Assembly (NCBI GenBank): GCA_002401295.1
Contig: NVSR01000121.1
Span: forward strand, 1-19,350
Direction of reading: 5' to 3'
Source of the DNA: SAR324 cluster bacterium
GTDB lineage: Bacteria; SAR324; XYD2-FULL-50-16
DNA: 19,350 bases
A model generated the notes under the pieces. The model saw nothing but the letters and a program-made list of their open reading frames with translations, did not search any database and was not told where the DNA came from. Of the stretch, positions 7,902 to 15,752 are shown piece by piece. The position numbers and the translations under genes were made by a program. The first letter of the stretch is position 1, and each line of letters begins with the position of its first letter.

Positions 7902-7930
7902 AAACCACTTCTCTAGAGAGGAGTGGTTTT
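7902..7930. terminator. Bidirectional hairpin terminator between convergent genes
   Basis: AAACCACTTCTCT (7902-7914) pairs with AGAGGAGTGGTTT (7917-7929) with one G-T wobble, and a T follows at 7930. The hairpin lies 12 bases after the DUF697 stop on the plus strand and 9 bases after the stop of the LamG-like gene on the minus strand. The stem ends in short A/T runs in both directions, so it can serve both transcripts. Confidence 0.75.
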
Positions 7931-7939
7931 GCTAGCCCC

Positions 7940-8737
7940 TTAAAGCTTGGTAATTTTCAAGTTCCTAAAAAAACCGTTCGTTCCCCGACCAACCCAAAGA
8001 CCAACTTTACCACCCCGCTTAGCTCCTAACTTTAAATCATTCACCACCAATACAGGATCACCAGCATCATTGATAAATAATTTTGCCGTATTCCCTTGAA
8101 CTTCTATTCTCATTTTTTGCCATTCACCCGGCATAACAGGTGCTGCAGCCTCATATTTTTCAGGATATTCATCCCTCAGCCTTGACCAGCTCCATTCAGG
8201 ATAAGAGAAGTATTGTACGGCATGATTTCTCCTTTCTTCATCTTCTGCAGGCCCATTGGCCGGCCTTAGATAAAAAGATTCAAATGAAGACTGATCCTCA
8301 TTGATTCTAAATCCAATGCCAATGAACCCCCTGGCGAAAAAGCGCGTCAATAAGGAGGCTTTTGATGAGACCGATCCGTTGACCTCCACCTCTATAATGC
8401 CATTTTGAAACTCACTTTCTTCCACCAGGACAAAGGTCTCCTCGCCTTCAGGAGTGCTGTCCGCACCAATTTTAACAAAAACCCCTTCCTTTCCGAGCTT
8501 CGATCCTAAGCCCATCACCACATGGTTAGGAGTCAATCCATAGGTAGAATCTAAAGGATAACGGAGGATGGTTTTCTCATTTTCTACAGTTTCATGAACG
8601 TACATTGACTTGTCAATTACCTGCCCTGCTTTGACTTCGGACAGTGTGACATCAACAACATCAAAACCATTATAAAATAGGAGGAATCCAGTGATGCTAA
8701 AACCCAATAAACTCAGTAGAATTATTACTTTTTTCAT
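7940..8737 (-). CDS. Membrane-anchored LamG/DUF1080-like (concanavalin-fold) protein
   Basis: A 265-residue protein with an N-terminal hydrophobic segment (residues about 3-22, MKKVIILLSLLGFSITGFLL) that reads as a signal anchor; there is no lipobox Cys. Residues about 110-265 match the beta-jellyroll of the DUF1080/LamG-like family: FIGIGFRIN, SFYLRPANGP, RRNHAVQY, LRDEYPEKYEAAAPVMPGEW, VGLWVGRGTNGFFRNLKI. Such domains bind or cleave glycans in some proteins, but no catalytic residues can be assigned here. It would face the periplasm. The start has a good ribosome site (GGAG nine bases before the ATG). It begins 39 bases after the PKS stop with no terminator between, so it is the last gene of that operon. 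Its role with a polyketide pathway is unclear; export, surface binding or tailoring are possible. Confidence 0.75.
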   Translation of the reverse strand: MKKVIILLSLLGFSITGFLLFYNGFDVVDVTLSEVKAGQVIDKSMYVHETVENEKTILRYPLDSTYGLTPNHVVMGLGSKLGKEGVFVKIGADSTPEGEETFVLVEESEFQNGIIEVEVNGSVSSKASLLTRFFARGFIGIGFRINEDQSSFESFYLRPANGPAEDEERRNHAVQYFSYPEWSWSRLRDEYPEKYEAAAPVMPGEWQKMRIEVQGNTAKLFINDAGDPVLVVNDLKLGAKRGGKVGLWVGRGTNGFFRNLKITKL

Positions 8738-8776
8738 TTTTTCTCACTCCACTTATTAATATAAATAAGAATTAAC

Positions 8777-11700
8777 TTACAAAAACAGTTGTTTGATAGA
8801 TTGTTGAGGATCTTTCAACATTCCCAATAATAGAGAGTTAAAGTCATGAATCATTCTTTCAATCTCATCTACCTCAAACAAATCCTTGCGATAGCGCCAA
8901 AAGCCCTTAATCTGTTTTTCACCTGCTGGATTTTCCTGTTCTTCTATATTGAGAGCTATGTCCAACAGCATGACCTTGCGCTGAATAGCAGCAGGGCTAA
9001 AAGTGAGTGTCGGGGTTTTGATTTCATCAGACTGAGTCGGAAGAAAATTTAAGGCGACCTGGTAAGGACGCTGTCCGGCGTTTAAATCATCCACCTGTAA
9101 TGTTTCCGTCAACTGTCTGAAACTTAAGTCTTGATAATTCATAGCAGAAATAACTACATCTTTTACCTGCAGTAGGAATTCTGATAGGGCCAGATGGGGC
9201 TTCACTTCAACCCGCAGCACGGACATCCCTGAAAAATAACCGATCAACCGCTCCGTCTCACTATGATGTCGTTGACTCATGGGAGCTCCAATACTGATAT
9301 CCTCACAACCACTACGGCGATGCAATACTCCAATAAAGGCTGTCAATAGGATCATATATAGGGTTGTATTCGTTTGCTTGGCTAGTTCTTTCAGTTTTTT
9401 CGTTAAGTCAGCAGAAACCTTCAGATCAACATGCTTTGACTCCTTTGCCTTCCCATCTCTGGCTACTGACTTAGTGGAAAGGTTCAATGGCTCGTTTTTT
9501 TTGCCCAATAATTCTCGCCAGTAGTCCAGTCTGGACTGTAATGCTTCCTGATCAAAGTACTGACGTTGCCAATAAGCAAAATCAGCATACTGAATCGGTA
9601 ATGGCAATAAAGGAGAAGCTTTTTGCAAGCGAAAGGATTCATAAAATTGGATCAGTTCATCGAGCAAAATCATTAAAGATTGTGCATCTATGACCAAGTG
9701 GTAAATGCAAAGTAAAAGGACGTGAGATTGCTGCTCTGTTTTCACCAATGTCGCCCGCATCAAGGGCCCCTGAGTCACATCAAAGGGCTCTCGGAAATTT
9801 TCTAGTTTCAGTTTTTTTAGAGTTTTGTCCTGCTCTTCCAATTCCAGATGGCTCAAATCAGTCTTAGAAATTGTAAATTCAACCTTACTATGGATGACCT
9901 GTACAGGTGAACCATCAAGATCCTCAAAGCTGGTTCTCAGAATTTCATGGCGTGAGATGACCGCGTCAAAACTCCGCTTTAAAATACTCTCATCCAGTAA
10001 CCCGGACAAAGTAAGTATGGCAGGGACATTAAAAACAGGGTCACCAGGGTGTTTCAAATTGTGCTGCCAGACATGCTCTTGGCTAAAAGAAAGCGGCAAT
10101 CGCTGATCTCGGGAAATAGGGACAGGAGTGGTGGTTTTTTTAATTTCAGCATTCTCTCTATCTATGTAAGCGTCTGCTTTAATAGTAAATTCCTTTGTAT
10201 TCATCAATAAAGGAAGGAGGTATTCGCCAAGTTGTTCAATAGTTATACCACCCAAAATTTTCTCTACTGGAACTTTGACTTCCAACTCCTGTTTTAGATT
10301 GTTCGACAGTTCAATACTTAATAAGGAGTCAACGCCCAATTCCAAATAAGATTTTTGAGTATCCGGTAGGTCAGACGCATCAACTCCTACAAAACTAACC
10401 ACTTGTTTTTGTAAGTAAGACTCAATCACTGTTTGTTGTTCTGCCTTTGTTTTAGCTCGCAACTGTCTCAATATTTCTGCTCTTTGAGACTTCCCTGCTC
10501 CGCCATCCCCCGTCAGGGAAGGGGCAGCAAGCGGTTTAAGCACCTTCATTAGCTTGAGCAACTCTCCTTCCTCCGAAGATTCAGGATCCACTAATTCCGC
10601 CTTGAGCGTCATTTCTGCATCCAACAACGCAAGCCCACGTGGGTTCGCCTTAATGGCCAGCATTTGGTTCAATGGATTTCCCAGGATTTTCTCTAGAGCC
10701 TGCATGCCTTCCTGGCTATCAATCGGCTCAATACCTTGCTGTAAAAAACGCTGATGGTGTTCCTCACTCGCAACGGCTCCGGCATCCCCCCAAAAACCCC
10801 AATTGATCACTTTGACGGGGAAAGAGCTTTTTCTTCCCAAATAGAGAGCAAAACTATCTTTAAAAGTATTTCCAGCAGCATAGGCACTTTGACCGGCACT
10901 GCCGACAAAGGACTGAGCTGAAGAGAAAAATACCATAAAGTCTAAAGGCTCCTGTGCTACAGCTTGGTGCAGGACTAAACTACCCAGAATTTTTGGAGCG
11001 AGAGCTATTTTGAGGCTCTCTTCTTTCAAGTTAATAATAGTACTGTCTCTCAACACTAGGGCTGAATGAAATACCCCATTCAATGTACCGAATGTCTCCT
11101 TAGCTTTGGCTACTACGGATTGCATGCTTTCCAAATCGGTCAAATTGGCTTGTTGATACAGGACCTCTCCTCCCTGTTCCGTAATCGCACTCAATCTTTT
11201 CTGTAATTCTGCACTGGGCTGGCTGCGCCCTGTCAAAATCAAACGAGCCTGATAGGTTTTTGCCAAATAGGTACTCAATGTTAACCCGAGACCACCAGCT
11301 CCCCCTATGATCAAATAAGTCCCCCTTTCTCTGAAGGTCATTTTTTCAGTTGTTGGTAACTGCAGAGAAACGGGTGAGTTTTTATAGCGGATTCCATCAC
11401 GTATTGCGACATGTTCAGCTCCTTTTGTCCCAGGCTCCGCTAAAATCTCCCGACAGAGCTTCCCGCATTGTTCCTTGGTTTGAAGGTCATTGCTCGCAAT
11501 ATCCAGACAAACCACTTCCAGGTCAGGGAATTCCTTCGCCATACTTCTGGAGAATCCCGTTAAGGCTGCTACATAAGGATTGGATTGATCCCCATCCCCA
11601 ACGGCCCAAGCATCCTGGGTTAAGACGACAAACCGAGCAGCATCAGTAATTAAGGCTTTATTCTTCAGTGCCTTTACCAAGCGAAAAAGGGACAATACAC

Positions 11701-14700
11701 CTTCTTCCTGGCTTTGTTGTAAGCTTTGTTGATGGCACTCATCCGGATTATATTGCCCACTAAAGAAGTAGACGCCATCCACTCCTGACAATTGTTCCAA
11801 TACCTTTTTAATAGCAGTGGGATCATCGACTTGAACCTCCCATCGGTCATCAGTCAATGCTTGATTCGTCACTCCTAATGCAATTTCATAGACCCTTGTA
11901 GCATTAAAACTTTCCTTGAGCTTACTGATGAGACCCAATACACTGACTTCCGTTTGTGCAGGGTAAACTAGCAAGAGTCGCTCAATTTTTCCAGCTGCTG
12001 CTATCTGATTCGATAAAGTAGCCGGAAGCCATTGCGGTACATAAAAAAGCTTATTTAATGAATTCTCAAAGCTTTGAAATGAACTTTTGAACACTTGCGG
12101 GTTAACCTTTCTGGCAACAAAACCAGACAATTTTGCACAGAGCTGTCCCTTGCTATTGAACAGTGTGATATCTAGGATTCTATCACTGCCACTGGAAGCA
12201 GGGGCACCATTCTGTAACTGTGCACTAGCCCATAAGTTTTCCTCACAGAGATCCCCCAACAGGGATAAAGAATGGATTTCCGCAGGTAAATAAATTTCAT
12301 CAGCCCCTACCTCAGAGGAGATGCTCACCGCTGCCAACCTCAGACAAGCATCCAGTAAAACGGGGTGGAGCAGATATTTTGCCCCATCCTGCCTGATTGC
12401 TTCGGGAAGTTGTAATTTCCCCAGGACTTCCCTTTCTCCAGTAAAGATCTGCTCGATAGACTGGAAATTGGGGCCATAATCCATTTCCCGCTCTTGGAAC
12501 CAAAGATAATGCGCCTCTAGATCCACGGCTTGTACGCAACGAGCTTTTAATTGTTCCAAGGAATCAGTGCTCTCAATTTTTTCTTCACTGCTCCTTAGTT
12601 CACCGGAAGCATGCTGGATCCATATTTTCTCATTTTCCTCCTCTCGCAGACTAAAGAGCTGCCAATGATATCCCTTGATGGCAGGACTTAAAACCAACTG
12701 TAAGGTTGTAAATCGAGCTTCTTCTTGTGCTAAGGCTAATGCTTTTTGAATCACAAAATTATCAATACGCAAGTTCCTGCTTTGAAAAATCTCTCTACCA
12801 GCGGCCAAAGCTACTTCCAGAAATGCTGAAGCTGGTAACAGAATTTGTCCCAAAATCCTGTGATCCGCTAAGTATTGGGGTAAATCCTTACTGAGCTTTG
12901 TTTCGAAGAGAATCTCTTTGTTGCGGAAAGTCACTGCGGACTCTATCCGATTCCCCAGTAAGGGGTGCAGTTTCTGCTCTTGAGGCTGTTGTAATCTCGT
13001 TAGATCATAATCCATCCAATAACGTTGTCGTTGGAAAGGATAGTTCGGCAAGACTACTGTTTTGCGGTGATACTCTTTTTCAAAGCCGACCCAATTCACC
13101 TCAACTCCGGCCTGGTAACAAGCGCTCAAACTGTCCAGCATCTGCTGCCAATCATTCTGTGTTTGTCTCAGGCTGGGCAGCCACAGGTGAGTAGTATTTT
13201 CTTCCAGACATTGTCTACCCATGCCCAATAAAGTTGGGCTGGGACCTATTTCCAGGAAAACATCAACATTCGCTTTTGCAAGAGTTTTCATCCCCCGATC
13301 AAACTGCACAGAGTGGCGTATATGACGACACCAATAAGCTGGTGTGGCAACTTCTTCGGAGATAATGTCCCCAGTTACATTTGAAACCAGATCCATCTGT
13401 GGTAGGTGATAACTGATTCCAGCAGCAACCTGTTCAAAATCAGCCAACATAGGTTCCATCAACATGGAATGAAAAGCATGAGAAACTGATAACTTTCGAG
13501 TTTTAATTTCTTTTGCTGCTAGGAGCTCCACAATCTGGTTCATCACGGTTTTTCTTCCCGAGAGCACCACACTTGTAGGACCATTCACAACAGCTACCTC
13601 AACATCTTGAGCAAAGGGCTTTAACAGGTTTCGCACAGTCCTTTCATCAGACAAAACGGAAAGCATTGCGCCATCTCTTGGCAAGGCCTGCATTAATCGG
13701 GCTCGTTCCGCAATCAACTTCAAGCCGTCTTCCAGGCTAAAAACGCCTGCCAGGCAAGCAGCCGCATATTCCCCCACACTATGGCCAATCAGAATCTCCG
13801 GTTCCACTCCCCAGGATTGCCACAGCTTAGCCAAGGCATATTCCAAAGCAAACAGAGCTGGCTGGGTATAAGCCGTATCATCCAAGGTAAGGTCCGGTGA
13901 TTTTCCTTGCTCCCCATAGAGGATAGCAAGCAAGCCCTGCTTCAACCAAGGGCGCAGGATCTCATCACAACGTTCTAATATTCTCCTAAATAGGGGTTGC
14001 GTCTCAAATAATTCACGCCCCATATTCAGGTATTGGGAACCTTGACCTGTAAATAGAAATGCAATTTTGGGCTGTGTCTGCTGCTCAGTGGAAGGACTGC
14101 GAAGCTTTGTAGTCCTGTCTGATTTGGCTGCCTTCAGTTTGCTATGTGCTGTCAAACCATCTGGCGCCACAATACTCAGACGATGTTTAAAATGAGCTCT
14201 GCCCTGATTGCTGGTAGCGCAAAAATCCGCAAAGTCAAAGTCTTGATCATCTACATTGCCAGAGAAGAAAGCTTCATAACGTTTTATCAATGCCATTAAA
14301 GCCGAGTCAGCTTTCGCACTTAAGGTCAGTAAGTGCAATGGTCGGTCCACTTGTTTGATGCTTTCCCGAATCGGTGCCTCTGATACAATCACATGGGCAT
14401 TCGCTCCGCCCATGCCAAAGGAATTGATACCCGCTATACGTACTTTCTCTCCACGTGGCCAAGGAGTTAAGTTGCTGACAACCTTAAGGGGCAAGTGATC
14501 CCAATCAATATAGGGATTTGGGTTTTTGAAATGCAAGTTTGCTGGAATTTCACCATGATGCAGAACCAAAGCAGTTTTGATCAAGCCGGCAACCCCTGCT
14601 GCCGGTTCCAAATGGCCAATATTTGATTTGACGGACCCAACGAGAAGCGGCTCCTCTCTGTCCCCTAAAGCTGCCATGAGAGCATTAATTTCAATAGGAT

Positions 14701-15739
14701 CACCCAGTGCTGTCCCTGTCCCATGGGCCTCTACATATCCCAGTTGATCACCAGTTAGGTTAGCCTGTTGTAAAGCTTGCTTGATAACGGATTCTTGAGC
14801 ATGCCGATCAGGTACGGTTAAACCACTGTTTGCTCCGTTGTGATTCGTGGCCGAACCACGAATTACCCCCCAGATATGGTCTCCATCGGCTTGTGCGTCA
14901 CTTAGTCTTTTTAACACCACAATCCCGCAACCTTCACCACGACCATAGCCATCGGCTGAGCGATCGAAGGTCTTACAACGGCCATCCGGAGAGAGTGCCT
15001 TGATTTTGGCAACCCCAATGCTGGTTTCAGGAGAAATTAAAATTTGTACACCTCCCGCTAAAGCCAGATCCGTTTCACGGGATCGTAGACTCTGACAAGC
15101 CAGGTGAGGGGTAATCAGTGAGGAGGCACAAGCGGCACCAACAACAATGTTGGGGCCTTTAATGCCCAACTGATGAGCCAACCTCCCGGATGCAAAGAAG
15201 GTATCATTGCCCGTGACAGAATAAACATCGGGATAAGACAAAGAGCGCATCAAATGAGTTTGGTCATTTTCCATCATACCGATGTAGATCCCTGTCTTCT
15301 CCGGTAATTTTTGAGGGGAAATCCCAGCATTCTCTAACGCCTCCCAGCTCACTTCCAGTAACAAGCGATGCTGTGGATCCAGGTTCTTGGCTTCTAAAGG
15401 AGAAATCCCAAAGAATAAAGGATCAAAATCTTCGATGGGTACATTCAAGAGAGCAGCGGATTTGGTATATATCTTCCCCATCGTACCTGGAACCGGATCA
15501 TAATATTTCTCCATGTCCCAACGCTTTGGGGATACCTCCCTAACCGCATCTTTGCCATCGCGCAACAAATCCCAAAAGCTATCCAAATCGTTAGCACCTC
15601 CGGGAAAACGACAACTCATGCCGACAATGGCGATGGGAGCCCTTTCCAATTGCTCGATTTTACTACTGGCTTTTTTCAACGCAAAAATGGCTCGTTGCGT
15701 AGGTGATAGTTGATTCGCAGCTTTCTTTGTTCCTGTCAT
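8777..15739 (-). CDS. Type I polyketide synthase module KS-AT-DH-KR-ACP with C-terminal condensation domain
   Basis: A 2320-residue cytosolic megasynthase. Residues 8-34 (SPTQRAIFALKKASSKIEQLE) look like a docking helix. KS about 35-455: Cys204 in AACASSL, His339 (EAHGTGT), His376 (KSNIGH). AT about 557-860: Ser654 in GHSVGE and HAFH (754-757), the malonyl-CoA signature. DH about 925-1210: His960 in HRILGQILLP, YGPNF, but DxxxR (Asp1130, Arg1134) where DxxxQ/H is usual. KR about 1225-1660: GGAGGLG, LRD at 1563-1565, Ser1607, Tyr1620, Asn1624. ACP about 1770-1845: Ser1805 in GVDSLLS. Condensation domain about 1878-2320: RHEILRTSF, YADFAYW, with YHLVIDA (2013-2019) in place of HHxxxDG; the catalytic second His stays. 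There is no ER, methyltransferase or thioesterase. It starts 13 bases after the upstream module gene and ends 39 bases before the LamG-like gene. It adds a malonyl unit, reduces and probably dehydrates it; the last domain may release or join the chain. Confidence 0.93.
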   Translation of the reverse strand: MTGTKKAANQLSPTQRAIFALKKASSKIEQLERAPIAIVGMSCRFPGGANDLDSFWDLLRDGKDAVREVSPKRWDMEKYYDPVPGTMGKIYTKSAALLNVPIEDFDPLFFGISPLEAKNLDPQHRLLLEVSWEALENAGISPQKLPEKTGIYIGMMENDQTHLMRSLSYPDVYSVTGNDTFFASGRLAHQLGIKGPNIVVGAACASSLITPHLACQSLRSRETDLALAGGVQILISPETSIGVAKIKALSPDGRCKTFDRSADGYGRGEGCGIVVLKRLSDAQADGDHIWGVIRGSATNHNGANSGLTVPDRHAQESVIKQALQQANLTGDQLGYVEAHGTGTALGDPIEINALMAALGDREEPLLVGSVKSNIGHLEPAAGVAGLIKTALVLHHGEIPANLHFKNPNPYIDWDHLPLKVVSNLTPWPRGEKVRIAGINSFGMGGANAHVIVSEAPIRESIKQVDRPLHLLTLSAKADSALMALIKRYEAFFSGNVDDQDFDFADFCATSNQGRAHFKHRLSIVAPDGLTAHSKLKAAKSDRTTKLRSPSTEQQTQPKIAFLFTGQGSQYLNMGRELFETQPLFRRILERCDEILRPWLKQGLLAILYGEQGKSPDLTLDDTAYTQPALFALEYALAKLWQSWGVEPEILIGHSVGEYAAACLAGVFSLEDGLKLIAERARLMQALPRDGAMLSVLSDERTVRNLLKPFAQDVEVAVVNGPTSVVLSGRKTVMNQIVELLAAKEIKTRKLSVSHAFHSMLMEPMLADFEQVAAGISYHLPQMDLVSNVTGDIISEEVATPAYWCRHIRHSVQFDRGMKTLAKANVDVFLEIGPSPTLLGMGRQCLEENTTHLWLPSLRQTQNDWQQMLDSLSACYQAGVEVNWVGFEKEYHRKTVVLPNYPFQRQRYWMDYDLTRLQQPQEQKLHPLLGNRIESAVTFRNKEILFETKLSKDLPQYLADHRILGQILLPASAFLEVALAAGREIFQSRNLRIDNFVIQKALALAQEEARFTTLQLVLSPAIKGYHWQLFSLREEENEKIWIQHASGELRSSEEKIESTDSLEQLKARCVQAVDLEAHYLWFQEREMDYGPNFQSIEQIFTGEREVLGKLQLPEAIRQDGAKYLLHPVLLDACLRLAAVSISSEVGADEIYLPAEIHSLSLLGDLCEENLWASAQLQNGAPASSGSDRILDITLFNSKGQLCAKLSGFVARKVNPQVFKSSFQSFENSLNKLFYVPQWLPATLSNQIAAAGKIERLLLVYPAQTEVSVLGLISKLKESFNATRVYEIALGVTNQALTDDRWEVQVDDPTAIKKVLEQLSGVDGVYFFSGQYNPDECHQQSLQQSQEEGVLSLFRLVKALKNKALITDAARFVVLTQDAWAVGDGDQSNPYVAALTGFSRSMAKEFPDLEVVCLDIASNDLQTKEQCGKLCREILAEPGTKGAEHVAIRDGIRYKNSPVSLQLPTTEKMTFRERGTYLIIGGAGGLGLTLSTYLAKTYQARLILTGRSQPSAELQKRLSAITEQGGEVLYQQANLTDLESMQSVVAKAKETFGTLNGVFHSALVLRDSTIINLKEESLKIALAPKILGSLVLHQAVAQEPLDFMVFFSSAQSFVGSAGQSAYAAGNTFKDSFALYLGRKSSFPVKVINWGFWGDAGAVASEEHHQRFLQQGIEPIDSQEGMQALEKILGNPLNQMLAIKANPRGLALLDAEMTLKAELVDPESSEEGELLKLMKVLKPLAAPSLTGDGGAGKSQRAEILRQLRAKTKAEQQTVIESYLQKQVVSFVGVDASDLPDTQKSYLELGVDSLLSIELSNNLKQELEVKVPVEKILGGITIEQLGEYLLPLLMNTKEFTIKADAYIDRENAEIKKTTTPVPISRDQRLPLSFSQEHVWQHNLKHPGDPVFNVPAILTLSGLLDESILKRSFDAVISRHEILRTSFEDLDGSPVQVIHSKVEFTISKTDLSHLELEEQDKTLKKLKLENFREPFDVTQGPLMRATLVKTEQQSHVLLLCIYHLVIDAQSLMILLDELIQFYESFRLQKASPLLPLPIQYADFAYWQRQYFDQEALQSRLDYWRELLGKKNEPLNLSTKSVARDGKAKESKHVDLKVSADLTKKLKELAKQTNTTLYMILLTAFIGVLHRRSGCEDISIGAPMSQRHHSETERLIGYFSGMSVLRVEVKPHLALSEFLLQVKDVVISAMNYQDLSFRQLTETLQVDDLNAGQRPYQVALNFLPTQSDEIKTPTLTFSPAAIQRKVMLLDIALNIEEQENPAGEKQIKGFWRYRKDLFEVDEIERMIHDFNSLLLGMLKDPQQSIKQLFL

Positions 15740-15752
15740 GCTCTCATTTCCG

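Noticed and set aside
8846..15713. Many plus-strand open frames opposite the PKS genes
   Set aside because: They lie wholly inside genes with intact PKS domains and translate to sequences with no recognisable motif; they are shadows.
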